64,000 bases of DNA from Cupriavidus basilensis (GTDB lineage Bacteria > Pseudomonadota > Gammaproteobacteria > Burkholderiales > Burkholderiaceae): the NCBI RefSeq assembly GCF_000832305.1, contig NZ_CP010537.1, forward strand, positions 1,054,001-1,118,000, written 5' to 3'. The translations under genes and the position numbers were made by a program. The notes under the pieces were generated by a model. That model saw only the letters and a list, made by a program, of their open reading frames with translations, was not told the origin of the DNA and ran no database searches. Below are positions 26,721 through 35,828 of the stretch, in pieces; the stretch's first letter is position 1; each line of letters begins with the position of its first letter.

Positions 26721-28400
26721 ATGCAATCTGCAACCGTGGAATCGGGTACCACATCTGACGCCTTTGGGCGGAACTCGTTGCTGATCAAGCAACTGCTGGA
26801 AGCTGGGCTGACCCGAAACCCCTCACAGGAGGTTGTGTACGGCGACGCCGTGCGCTTCGATTACGCCGAACTGAGCCGGCGCATCGGGCGCCTGGCGGCC
26901 GGCCTGGCGTCGTTGGGTGCGGGGCCCGGCAACACCATCGCGGTCATGGACTGGGACACGCATCGCTACCTGGAGTGCTTCTTCGCGGTCCCGATGGCGG
27001 GCATGGTGCTGCATACGGTCAACGTCCGGCTCTCAGCCGAGCAACTGCTTTACACCATCAACCATGCGCAGGACGACTTCATCCTTGTCAATGCGGAGTT
27101 TCTGCCGATGCTCGAGGAGATCTGGGACCGCGTGGTCCCAGGAAAACAGTTGGTCCTGATGACAGATGAGGCCCAACCGCCTGCGACCCGGCTTCCCATC
27201 GCCGCCGAGTACGAGGCGCTGCTCGCTCGCTCGAACGCGGTGACCAAATGGCCCGATTTGGACGAGTCGACACGTGCCACCACGTTCTACACAACCGGCA
27301 CCACCGGGTTGCCCAAGGCTGTCCACTTCAGTCATCGGCAACTCGTGCTCCATACCCTGGCCAGCCGTTCCGCATTAGCTGGGCCGGGCGCGGGTCGCTT
27401 CAACCATGACGACGTCTACATGCCGGTGACGCCCATGTTCCACGTTCACGCCTGGGGACTGCCCTACGTCGCCACGATGATGGGCGTCAAGCAGGTGTAC
27501 CCCGGGCGATACATTGCGGACCGTTTGCTCACCTTGTTCGAGCGCGAGAAGGTCACCTTCTCTCACTGCGTGCCGACGATCCTGCAGATGATGCTGGACG
27601 CTGCGGCCGCGAGGGGTCAGCGCCTCGACGGCTGGACCGTCGTCATCGGCGGGGCGGCGCTCGCGCAGTCTCTGGCCAAAGCCGCAATGACAATCGGGAT
27701 TGATGTTTTTGCCGGCTACGGCATGTCGGAAACCGGGCCCATCCTCACTCTGGCACAACCCCGATCGGCACGGTCCGAGGTACCCACTGACCAGGAGATT
27801 GAAGCCCGCTGCCATGCGGGCTGGGCCATCCCATTCGTCCAGTTGCGTATCGTCGACGAAGCGATGAACGACCTACCGCCGGACGGCCGCTCGCCCGGTG
27901 AACTCGTGGCGCGATCGCCTTGGCTCACGCAGTCCTACATTGGTGATGAACAAGCGAGCCAGGCGCTGTGGGGCGGTGGCTGGCTGCACACAGGGGACAT
28001 CGCCGTCATGCATGCAGATGGCTGCGTCCGGATCGTGGACCGATTGAAGGACGTGATCAAGACCGGCGGCGAATGGGTCTCGTCGCTGCAGCTTGAGGAC
28101 ATTCTCCTCAAGCATCCGCAGATCCAGGAAGCCGCCGTCATCGGTATTCCCGACCCCCGCTGGAGCGAGCGTCCTGCTGCAGTGATCGTGCCAAAGCCTG
28201 GCGCGGCCCTAGATGCTGACGCCGTGCGTGCATATGTCAAGCAGTTCGCGGACGCGGGCGCGATCTCGAAGTTCGCGATCCCGCAAGAGGTGATGTTTGC
28301 CGACAGCCTGCCCAAGACCAGCGTGGGCAAGCTGGACAAGAAGCTGATGCGGTCACGCCACGCGCAGCGGTCGCAGCCGCAGACCTCGGGCACCGTGTAG
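26721..28400 (+). CDS. AMP-forming acyl-CoA ligase (AlkK/DmdB-like)
   Basis: This 559-residue ANL ligase has TTGTTGLPKA as P-loop (normally ending KG), GYGMSETGP, HTGDIA, and KTSVGKLDKK with the catalytic lysine. It is paralogous to the ligase at 5637-7289, with the same opening LLIKQLL and DWDTHRYLECF. ATG 26721 has AGAGG about eight bases upstream; upstream in-frame codons belong to the hydrolase gene. The AlkK/DmdB branch acts on medium-chain or methylated short-chain acids. Confidence 0.88.
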   Translation: MQSATVESGTTSDAFGRNSLLIKQLLEAGLTRNPSQEVVYGDAVRFDYAELSRRIGRLAAGLASLGAGPGNTIAVMDWDTHRYLECFFAVPMAGMVLHTVNVRLSAEQLLYTINHAQDDFILVNAEFLPMLEEIWDRVVPGKQLVLMTDEAQPPATRLPIAAEYEALLARSNAVTKWPDLDESTRATTFYTTGTTGLPKAVHFSHRQLVLHTLASRSALAGPGAGRFNHDDVYMPVTPMFHVHAWGLPYVATMMGVKQVYPGRYIADRLLTLFEREKVTFSHCVPTILQMMLDAAAARGQRLDGWTVVIGGAALAQSLAKAAMTIGIDVFAGYGMSETGPILTLAQPRSARSEVPTDQEIEARCHAGWAIPFVQLRIVDEAMNDLPPDGRSPGELVARSPWLTQSYIGDEQASQALWGGGWLHTGDIAVMHADGCVRIVDRLKDVIKTGGEWVSSLQLEDILLKHPQIQEAAVIGIPDPRWSERPAAVIVPKPGAALDADAVRAYVKQFADAGAISKFAIPQEVMFADSLPKTSVGKLDKKLMRSRHAQRSQPQTSGTV

Positions 28401-28445
28401 GTCAGAAATTGGCGCAGCCCCCCCCATTATTTAAAGGAGTCAATC

Positions 28446-29201
28446 GTGTATATCCCATCTCTCAAAGAAGTCGTCAGCGCTGAAGAATGGCAACTGCGTT
28501 GCGACCTGGCTGCCTGCTATCGCCTGGTGGCGCTGCACGGCTGGACCGACCTGGTGTTCACGCACATCAGTGCGCGCCTGCCGGGTGACGGCCATGACTT
28601 TTTGATCAACCCCTACGGCCTGCTGTTCGACGAGATCACGGCGTCATCGCTCCTGCGCGTCGACGCATCGGGCAACCAGCTCACCGAGTCGCCGTTCACG
28701 GTGAACCGCGCCGGCTTCGTCATCCACAGCGCCATCCATGCCGCACGGCCGGACGTGCAGTGTGTGTTGCACACGCATACGCGTGCCGGTGTCGGCGTCA
28801 GCGCGCAGCAGGCAGGGCTGCTGCCCATCTCGCAGCAGTCGATGGTAATCCAGGGTTCGCTGGCGTACCACGACTATGAAGGTATTGCGCTGCGTGACGC
28901 GGAGAAGCCGCGACTGCAATCGGACTTGGGCAAGGCCAACTACCTGATGCTGCGCAATCATGGCCTGCTCACGGTAGGTGCGACGATCGCGGACGCGTTC
29001 CTGGCGATGTACATCTTCGAGAGCGCCTGCCAGATTCAGATCGCGGCACAGGCGGGCGGGCCATTGACCATGGTCGATGAGTCCATCCAGGCGACCGCGC
29101 AGGCCGATGCGCGCGCGCAGACCGGCGGCATTGGCGGCCGTTTCGTGTGGCCGGCCCTGTTGCGCAAGCTTGAGCGTACCAACCCCGGGTACGACGCGTG
29201 A
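28446..29201 (+). CDS. Class II aldolase/adducin-family protein
   Basis: This 251-residue protein starts at GTG 28446 with AAAGGAG six bases upstream. The zinc ligands of class II aldolases are visible as HTHTRAG (His-x-His) and the later NHGLLT histidine. The sequence belongs to the aldolase/decarboxylase group found next to organic-acid transporters. It could be an aldolase, an epimerase or a decarboxylase; the fold does not decide. Confidence 0.87.
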   Translation: MYIPSLKEVVSAEEWQLRCDLAACYRLVALHGWTDLVFTHISARLPGDGHDFLINPYGLLFDEITASSLLRVDASGNQLTESPFTVNRAGFVIHSAIHAARPDVQCVLHTHTRAGVGVSAQQAGLLPISQQSMVIQGSLAYHDYEGIALRDAEKPRLQSDLGKANYLMLRNHGLLTVGATIADAFLAMYIFESACQIQIAAQAGGPLTMVDESIQATAQADARAQTGGIGGRFVWPALLRKLERTNPGYDA

Positions 29202-29268
29202 TTGGTTCGATGGTTGCGCGAGTGGCCCTGTGCCTTCTCCTGCAAGCGTGGGACTTGAAACAAACAAG

Positions 29269-29991
29269 ATGATGGAACACATGAATCCTCAATTGGCTGC
29301 CGGCACCAAAGTGCTTGCCTTCGATGTATTCGGAACAGTCGTCGATTGGTACAAGAGCGTCATGCAAGAGCTCGGTGCGATGAACCTCGACGTGGACCGC
29401 AACAAGTTCACGCTGGCCTGGAGAGCAGGCTACATGCCGGCTATCCAGAAGGTCATGTCCGGCGAACTTGGCTGGACTTCGATTGACGACCTGCACAGGA
29501 TGGTCCTGGATGAACTCCTGGAAACGTTTCAGGTGCTGCACTTGACGGAGGCGGAGAAACGCAACCTGAACAAGGCCTGGCATCGATTGGAGGCGTGGCC
29601 GGATGCGGTGGAAGGCCTTACCAGATTGAAGTCGCGATACACGATCTGCACCATGTCGAACGGCAATATCGGATTGCTGGCCAATATGTCGAAGAGTGCA
29701 TCTCTACCGTGGGACTGCATTCTTTCGGCAGAGGTCTTTCGCAAGTACAAGCCCGACCCGGCGACTTACCTGGGAGTCGCTCAGGTGTTCGATATCGCTC
29801 CAGGCGAAGTCATGATGGTGGCGGCTCATCAGGATGACTTGGCACATGCGCGCGCATGCGGACTGCAAACCGCTTACATCGAGAGGCCGCTGGAATACGG
29901 TCCTTTCCAGCACAAGGACGTCTCTCCCAATGCGGACAACACGCTTCACGCCAGGAATCTGGTGGAACTTGCTGTTGCGCTGGGCTGTTGA
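29269..29991 (+). CDS. Haloacid dehalogenase type II (HAD superfamily)
   Basis: This 240-residue HAD protein has its nucleophile in FDVFGTVVD, SNGN as motif II, KYKPDP as motif III (Lys), and AAHQDDLAHAR as motif IV. This matches L-2-haloacid dehalogenases, which hydrolyse 2-haloalkanoic acids through an aspartyl ester. ATG 29281 is an equally good start. It follows the class II aldolase gene. A phosphatase-like role cannot be excluded, but the type II sequence pattern is clear. Confidence 0.85.
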   Translation: MMEHMNPQLAAGTKVLAFDVFGTVVDWYKSVMQELGAMNLDVDRNKFTLAWRAGYMPAIQKVMSGELGWTSIDDLHRMVLDELLETFQVLHLTEAEKRNLNKAWHRLEAWPDAVEGLTRLKSRYTICTMSNGNIGLLANMSKSASLPWDCILSAEVFRKYKPDPATYLGVAQVFDIAPGEVMMVAAHQDDLAHARACGLQTAYIERPLEYGPFQHKDVSPNADNTLHARNLVELAVALGC

Positions 29992-30029
29992 TCGAAGGCC
30001 TGGGAACAATTCGGGCAGCACCGCGACAA

Positions 30030-30060
30030 CCCGCCTTCGGGCATTGATCGCCCAGGCGGG
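30030..30060. terminator. Nested hairpin after the dehalogenase gene
   Basis: An outer 7-bp stem (CCCGCCT / AGGCGGG) encloses an inner GGGC / GCCC stem. It lies 40 bp after the dehalogenase stop, with no T-run following. It may terminate or protect the upstream mRNA. Confidence 0.4.
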
Positions 30061-30083
30061 TACGGATCCGCGCATCCCCCCAA

Positions 30084-30109
30084 CCCTGCATCGTGGGGAC
30101 GATGCAGGG
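30084..30109. terminator. Perfect 10-bp hairpin before the porin gene
   Basis: CCCTGCATCG and CGATGCAGGG form an uninterrupted 10-bp stem with a 6-base loop. It lies 24 bp after the previous hairpin and 120 bp before the porin start. There is no T-tract, so a factor-dependent terminator, a processing site or a protein-binding palindrome is possible. Confidence 0.4.
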
Positions 30110-30228
30110 ATCACGTACGCGCTGCTTGGCTAGTCATCGACACATTGCACGCTGGTTCAGCGATTCCAATCAGAGAACGAATCTGGTTCCATCAGTAGTA
30201 ACAAGAAGAGAAACGGAGAGAGACACCA

Positions 30229-31392
30229 ATGACCCTCAGGAAAATCGCCTTTGCAGCACTGCTGGCTTGTCCGCCGGCTGCATTCGCGCAGTTGTCCGTC
30301 ACGCTCTATGGCGTCGCGGACGTCAACGTCGAGTACGCCAATCACGTTGCCGCATTGCCCACGGCAAGCAACGGCTTTAATTCCGGTTCCGGGAACAACG
30401 TTGTCCGCATGGATTCCGGTGGTTTGTCAGGTTCGCGCTGGGGCCTACGCGGTACGGAGGACCTTGGCCAGGGACTTCGAGCGCTTTTCGTGCTGGAGAG
30501 CGGCTTCGGTCTTGATACCGGCACCCTGCAACAAGGCGGCCGATTGTTCGGGCGGCAGGCATTTGTGGGCGTGCAAGATGCGCGCTTCGGTCAGATCACC
30601 CTTGGCCGCCAGTACACCTCGGTGTTTGACGCACTCGCCAACTTCGTGCCAGGAGTCTACTCGACCCAGTATGAGCCCACTGTGTTGCAGCAGGGCGCCA
30701 ACTACCGCGAGGACAATACCGTCAAGTACACGGGCAAGCTCGGTCCTGTTACAGCGCTCGCTCACTGGTCGTTCGGTGCCGGGGTGGCACTGCCGGCCGC
30801 GGCGGGTGTGGCGGTGCCAATCGGCGGCAACGGCGAAGTCCCGGGCCAGTTCCGGCGTGACACCGCGTATGGCGCCGCGCTGGTCTATGGAGCGGGCCCG
30901 CTCGGCTTGACTGCTGGCTACGATCAGTGGAATCCGACCATCGGCACCGGCAGCGGCACCGCCAAGAAGGCTGTGATCGCCGCAAGCTACACCTATGGGC
31001 CGGCGAAGGTGATGGGCGGCTATCGCTGGGGTCAGACCAAGAATGCGACCGACGTCCTGATCCAGCGTGATGACTACTACTGGATCGGCGGCACCTATCG
31101 AGTGACGCCAGCGGTTGGCCTGACGCTCGAGTACAGCTACGACAACCTCAAGAGCCTGTTCGGCAATGCGAACGTGGCCAACCCGTGGCAGATCGCCTTC
31201 ATTTCGACCTACTCGTTCTCCAAGCGTACCGATGTCTATCTGAGCACGGCATACGCGAAGCACGCCGGTCTGATGATGGAATCAGTGGCGACGACTTTCG
31301 CCACCAGCCTCTCCGTGGGCAACAGCTATGCGCTGGGCAATGGCCAGACCTCAATGGTGGGTGTTGCCCTGGGCGTTCGCCATCAGTTCTGA
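30229..31392 (+). CDS. Gram-negative porin (Burkholderia type)
   Basis: This 387-residue outer-membrane porin has a signal peptide ending AAFA/QLSVTLYGVAD, the GLSGSRWGLRGTEDLG block typical of Burkholderiales trimeric porins, and a C-terminal phenylalanine (GVRHQF). A purine-rich GGAGAGAG precedes the ATG. It follows the catabolic set 24182-29991 and may give the substrate outer-membrane passage. The two hairpins upstream suggest separate or attenuated expression. Confidence 0.92.
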   Translation: MTLRKIAFAALLACPPAAFAQLSVTLYGVADVNVEYANHVAALPTASNGFNSGSGNNVVRMDSGGLSGSRWGLRGTEDLGQGLRALFVLESGFGLDTGTLQQGGRLFGRQAFVGVQDARFGQITLGRQYTSVFDALANFVPGVYSTQYEPTVLQQGANYREDNTVKYTGKLGPVTALAHWSFGAGVALPAAAGVAVPIGGNGEVPGQFRRDTAYGAALVYGAGPLGLTAGYDQWNPTIGTGSGTAKKAVIAASYTYGPAKVMGGYRWGQTKNATDVLIQRDDYYWIGGTYRVTPAVGLTLEYSYDNLKSLFGNANVANPWQIAFISTYSFSKRTDVYLSTAYAKHAGLMMESVATTFATSLSVGNSYALGNGQTSMVGVALGVRHQF

Positions 31393-31891
31393 GGGCGCGG
31401 GGACACCGGCAAGGAGCAGGTGGTGAAAGTCCACTACGATGAGGTTATGGCGAACCACATCGGCCCCGAGCCGGGCGCACGCCACCGTGCGCGTCGTAGG
31501 CGAACGTGAGGGCCAGCCTGGACTGGGGGCGCCCACCGGCTGCTGGCTGAACCAGCGCATGCCGATCAGGTTGGCCACGGGCATTGAGCAGGCTGGCAGG
31601 GCGATACAGGTACGGCGCTTTCGGCCGCAAGGTGCGCCGGTAGAGCAATAGGGACCAGAGATGGCGGCGTTGATCAAAGCCCTACTCGAGCTCCGAGCTC
31701 CGAGCCTCGCACCGGTCGCGCTACCTCCAGGGGCATCCTGTTGGCAGGACGAAACGCTGATCCCTCGTCGTTGACAGGGCGGAGGGGGGAACGTTTTAAA
31801 GCCACCAGAATTGCAAGTTGAGCCGGATCGCAAAACCCATGCTGTCAATGGGCATCGATTCCTGAGCCGGCGGCGGCTTGATTCGGTGTGG
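31393..31891. other. Gene-free stretch between porin and SDR gene
   Basis: No ORF here resembles a known protein in any frame. There is a short direct repeat around GAGCTCCGAGCTCCGAG (31692-31708). The base composition resembles the surroundings, and the sequence may be eroded coding DNA. Confidence 0.4.
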
Positions 31892-32635
31892 TTACCAGTT
31901 TTCCTTGAACGGTCTCAGGTCGAGTTCCTGCGTCCACGCCGATTTGGGCTGGCGGTGCAACATCCAGTAGTTTTCGGCAATGGCATCATACTCAAGGAGT
32001 CCTTCCGGACCGAGGTGCTCGATCATTTGTGGATAGGCGCCCTGAAGCCGATCTCCCAGGATGCCGCCATCAATGACGATATGCGCGACGTGAATTCCCC
32101 TGGGCCCGTATTCGCGGGCCATGCTTTGCGCGATCATTCGAAGTCCCGCCTTGGCGGCGGCGAAGTGCGCAAAGCCGGGCTTGCCGCGCAGACTGCCTGA
32201 GGCGCCAGTGAAGATGACTGTGCCACGGCCCAGCGGGACCAGTCGCCGTGCGGCCTCACGACCGACGAGGAAGCCCGAATAGCAGCCAACGCGCCAGAAG
32301 TCTTCGAACTGTGCCGCGGTTAGTTTCGTGAAATCGATCAGGGCGTTGTTGCCAGCGTTGGACACGATGACATCGGCAGGCTCGCGGCCCGGCCCTGGGT
32401 TCATCGCCCGGTCGAAAGCGGCGATCACCTGCGCTTCATCGGTCACGTCGGTCCGAATCGCTTCGGCACTGCCGATTCCAGACGCGGTAATCTGCGCAAC
32501 CACCTCCTCAATTTTGGACAGTGTGCGTCCGGTCGCGATGACGTGATAGCCCTCGCGCGCGAAGCGCCTGCACACGGCGCCGCCGACGCCGCGGACCGAT
32601 CCCACGCCGAACACGATTGCGGTTGGCTGATTCAT
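31892..32635 (-). CDS. SDR-family protein with Phe in place of the catalytic Tyr
   Basis: This 247-residue SDR-fold protein has an atypical cofactor loop (GVGSVRGVGGA), SNAGNN, a serine in TGASGS, and HFAAAK where classical SDRs have YxxxK. Phe at the tyrosine position occurs in one SDR subgroup I recall, so this may be a lineage trait rather than damage. It would rule out the usual proton relay. It is the last gene of the minus-strand cluster 36668-31892. Confidence 0.82.
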   Translation of the reverse strand: MNQPTAIVFGVGSVRGVGGAVCRRFAREGYHVIATGRTLSKIEEVVAQITASGIGSAEAIRTDVTDEAQVIAAFDRAMNPGPGREPADVIVSNAGNNALIDFTKLTAAQFEDFWRVGCYSGFLVGREAARRLVPLGRGTVIFTGASGSLRGKPGFAHFAAAKAGLRMIAQSMAREYGPRGIHVAHIVIDGGILGDRLQGAYPQMIEHLGPEGLLEYDAIAENYWMLHRQPKSAWTQELDLRPFKENW

Positions 32636-32719
32636 GTCATTGTCTCCAATCAGTTAGTGTGGATGCCGATACTGGCGTCATCGCGCAGGCATGCCCCGGC
32701 GGCGGCCAGCATGAATCGG

Positions 32720-33583
32720 TCATTCATTCAAGAAGGAAAGGGCCTTTGATACGAAGTCGGCCTGATTCTGGAAAATTCCACCATGCCCGGCGTCTTCGTA
32801 AATGACCAGTTGTGCGTCCGGAATGCGGCGCGCCATGTCGGTACTGTTCACGGTGGGCACCATGATGTCGTTGTCGCCGTTAGCGATCAGGACCGGGATC
32901 CGGATGTTGCCGAGATCCTGCGGTGCTTGCCGGCCCCAGGCCTTGATCGCCTTCAACTGCCGCAGGAAGGCGACCGGTGTCGGGTCTTTGTCCCGGTTTC
33001 GCTTGCGTTCCTTCAGTCGATCCAGGAAGGCCTTCGCGGCTTGGCGACCATTCGCCGTGGACGTGAAGAACAGGTAGTACTTGGGATCCCTCCGCGTCAG
33101 CAGGCCCTTGATGATCAATGGCCAGGAGACCGCGCCGACCTTGTCGATGCCTTGGCCACCCGCCGGGCCCGTACCGGTCAGAAGGAGCTTGCGCACCAAG
33201 CCGGGCGCTTTCAGCACCATGTCCTGCGCCACGAATCCGCCGAGGGAAAAGCCGAGCAGATCCACCGTCTCGAAACCCAGTGCGTGGATCAGGGCGATGG
33301 CATCGCGTGCCATTTCATCGATGGTCACGGGCGCCGTTCCGCCCGACGCGCCGATTCCCCGGTAGTCGGTGGCAATGACGCGATGCCTGCCAGCAAGGCC
33401 ATCGACGATCCGCGGATCGAAATTGTCCAGCACCGCGCCCCAATGATTGAGGAGAATCAGTGGCACTCCACTGCGAGGCCCCAGGTCGCGGTAGGCAAAG
33501 GCGGTGCCCCCGACGTCGATCAATAGGTTCGCGGCGTTGGCGTAGGTCGTGCCCGATCGAACGTGTTTGTCGGAATGGGTCAT
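32720..33583 (-). CDS. Alpha/beta hydrolase
   Basis: This 287-residue alpha/beta hydrolase has NHWGA as oxyanion region, the elbow GFSLGGFVAQ, an acid in NGDNDIMVP, and His in AGHGGIF. ATG 33583 is preferred; the frame extends upstream without homology. It is paralogous to the hydrolase at 35829-36668 (shared DLLGFSxGG, GLVRKLLL). Both resemble the C-C hydrolase/haloperoxidase-like group. The substrate is unknown. Confidence 0.85.
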   Translation of the reverse strand: MTHSDKHVRSGTTYANAANLLIDVGGTAFAYRDLGPRSGVPLILLNHWGAVLDNFDPRIVDGLAGRHRVIATDYRGIGASGGTAPVTIDEMARDAIALIHALGFETVDLLGFSLGGFVAQDMVLKAPGLVRKLLLTGTGPAGGQGIDKVGAVSWPLIIKGLLTRRDPKYYLFFTSTANGRQAAKAFLDRLKERKRNRDKDPTPVAFLRQLKAIKAWGRQAPQDLGNIRIPVLIANGDNDIMVPTVNSTDMARRIPDAQLVIYEDAGHGGIFQNQADFVSKALSFLNE

Positions 33584-33711
33584 TGTTGACTCCGCGTCGC
33601 CGTATGGAACCGGAAATCTGGGGATGTGAGGGAGAAGGCCCGCCGTCAAATACGATGGGGCGCCCACGCGTTCATTCGACCATTGTGCGCCGTAGGTTTC
33701 TGGAGGGCGCT

Positions 33712-34500
33712 TTACGAGGCCGTGCGATACCGCTCTGCGGCGTGCGCCTGCCTGATGTCCGGAAGCAGGCCTTGCCGCGCGGCATCCAGGGCGTCCCAGC
33801 GTGAGGCGTTATGCAGGGGCGGGATGGTCACGAGTTCACGGCGATCGAAGCCGACCAGCGCGGCATCGACCAGCTCGTCCACTTCCATCACTCCGGACAG
33901 GGTATTGAGGTCGATGCCCGCGCGCTCCCAGATCTCCGTGCGGGTGGCCGCCGGTAGCACGGCCTGGATGTAGACGCCCTTGGGTGTCAGCTCCAGGCTC
34001 AGCCCCTGTGAGAGGTACAGCACGAAGGCCTTGGTCGCCCCATAGACCGACATGCCGAACTCCGGCGCCAGGCCGACGACCGAGCCGATGTTGACGATGG
34101 CGCCTTCGCCAACCTGTGCCAGGCGCGGGGCGATGGCGGCCGCCAGCCGGGCCAGCGCAGTCGTGTTGAGCGTGACCAGCCGGTCAATGCTGTCGGCGGT
34201 CTGCTCGATGAAGCCGCCGGACTGGGCGACCCCGGCATTGTTGATGAGGATGCCAATCCTGGCGTCGTCACGCAGGCGCTTCTCGACCGCGGTCAGGTCG
34301 TCGGGGCGGGTGAGGTCGGCCTGGAGGACATCAACGGCGACGCCGGTTTCCTCACGCAGGCGGGCCGCGAGGGTATCCAGCCGCACCTTGTCGCGCGCCA
34401 CCAGCACGAGATCCTGGCCGCGGCGCGCGAAGCGCTCGGCGTAGGTGGCACCGATGCCGGTGGATGCACCGGTAATGAGGACAGTCGAACGGGTTGTCAT
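33712..34500 (-). CDS. SDR-family oxidoreductase (DltE-like)
   Basis: This 262-residue SDR has LITGASTGIGATYA, NNAG, a catalytic Ser in IGSVVG, and YGATK. The pattern resembles COG0300 (DltE-type) reductases. It lies between the OYE gene and a hydrolase on the same strand, with gaps near 100 bp, so it may be part of a loose operon. Confidence 0.87.
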   Translation of the reverse strand: MTTRSTVLITGASTGIGATYAERFARRGQDLVLVARDKVRLDTLAARLREETGVAVDVLQADLTRPDDLTAVEKRLRDDARIGILINNAGVAQSGGFIEQTADSIDRLVTLNTTALARLAAAIAPRLAQVGEGAIVNIGSVVGLAPEFGMSVYGATKAFVLYLSQGLSLELTPKGVYIQAVLPAATRTEIWERAGIDLNTLSGVMEVDELVDAALVGFDRRELVTIPPLHNASRWDALDAARQGLLPDIRQAHAAERYRTAS

Positions 34501-34585
34501 GTGCTTGTTCTGTGGCGAAACGTGAACAGGCCGCGATGGCGCGGCATGTTGGCCGGTGCCGCATTGCGGTGCGGCCCCGGAGAAC

Positions 34586-35680
34586 TTACTGGGCGCTGGC
34601 CTCGGCCAGCGTCGGGTGGTCGGTATAGCCCTCCGCCCCGCCGCCGTAGAGCGTGGCCGGATTGAAGTCCGCCAGCGGTGCGCCGGTCTTCAGCCGTTCC
34701 ACCAGGTCGGGGTTGGCGATGAACGGGCGGCCGAAGGCGAACAGGTCCGCTTTGCCCTCGTTGAGGCGGGCGGCGGCCAGGGCCAGGTCGTAGCCGTTGT
34801 TGGCGATGTAGGTGTTCTTGAAACGCTTGCGCAGCGCGTCATAGTCGAACGGGGCCACGTCGCGCGGGCCGCCAGTGGCGCCTTCGACGACGTGCAGGTA
34901 GACCAGGCCCAGGGCGTCGAGCTGCTCGACCAGGTAGTCGAACTGCGCCTGTGGATCGCTGCTGGAAACGCCATTGGCCGGCGACACCGGCGAGATGCGG
35001 ATGCCGGTGCGCTCGGCGCCGATCTCGTTGACCACGGCACGGGCCACCTCCAGCACGAGCCGTGCACGATTCTCGACCGAGCCGCCATAGGCGTCGGTGC
35101 GGACATTGGCGGCATCCCTGAGGAACTGGTCCAGCAGATAGCCGTTGGCGCCATGGATCTCGACGCCGTCGAAGCCGGCGGCGACGGCGTTGGCCGCGGC
35201 CTGGCGGAAGTCGTTCACAATCCCCGGCAGTTCGTCCAGTTCGAGCGCGCGCGGCGCGGAGACGTCGGTGAAGCCGTTGTTGACGAAGGTCTTGGTCCCG
35301 GCCTGGATGGCCGAGGGCGCCACCGGAGCGGCACCGTTCTCCTGCAGGTCGACGTGCGAGACGCGCCCGACGTGCCACAACTGCAGGAAGATCCGCCCGC
35401 CCTTCGCATGAACAGCGTCGGTGACCTGACGCCAACCGTCGATCTGCGCCTGCGTGTAGATGCCGGGCGTGTCTTGGTAGCCCTGTCCCTGCTGCGAGAT
35501 CTGCGTGGCCTCGGAGATCAGCAGGCCGGCCGACGCGCGCTGGCTGTAGTAAGTGGCGGCGAGTTCGCCGGGAACGAAGCCGGCGCCGGCGCGGTTGCGC
35601 GTCAGCGGCGCTAGCACGACCCGGTTGGATAGGGTCAGGGAGCCAAGCGTGTAGGGCTTGAACAAAGTCTTGTCGGTCAT
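34586..35680 (-). CDS. Alkene reductase of the Old Yellow Enzyme family (NemA-like)
   Basis: This 364-residue FMN enzyme has a barrel opening LFKPYTLGSLTLSNR, PLTRNRA, LQLWHVGRVSH, and the His/Asn pair in EIHGANGYLLDQF that binds the activated alkene or nitro substrate. ATG 35680 has AAGGA seven bases upstream. OYE-family reductases reduce enones, maleimides and nitroesters with NADPH. In E. coli nemA is controlled by the TetR repressor NemR, and a NemR-like TetR gene lies at 36802, two genes away. Confidence 0.9.
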   Translation of the reverse strand: MTDKTLFKPYTLGSLTLSNRVVLAPLTRNRAGAGFVPGELAATYYSQRASAGLLISEATQISQQGQGYQDTPGIYTQAQIDGWRQVTDAVHAKGGRIFLQLWHVGRVSHVDLQENGAAPVAPSAIQAGTKTFVNNGFTDVSAPRALELDELPGIVNDFRQAAANAVAAGFDGVEIHGANGYLLDQFLRDAANVRTDAYGGSVENRARLVLEVARAVVNEIGAERTGIRISPVSPANGVSSSDPQAQFDYLVEQLDALGLVYLHVVEGATGGPRDVAPFDYDALRKRFKNTYIANNGYDLALAAARLNEGKADLFAFGRPFIANPDLVERLKTGAPLADFNPATLYGGGAEGYTDHPTLAEASAQ

Positions 35681-35828
35681 GTCTTTTTCCTTTTCAGTTG
35701 ATTGATGGTCGTTGTTGCGAGTGCGCGTCGTCGCACGGTCGATCATCCGAATGGGGCTTGTGTCGAGCCCTGCGGGACCGCTCAATTCAGACCAACGCCT
35801 CGCAGTGACGGCGACTGCGCGCCAAGTA

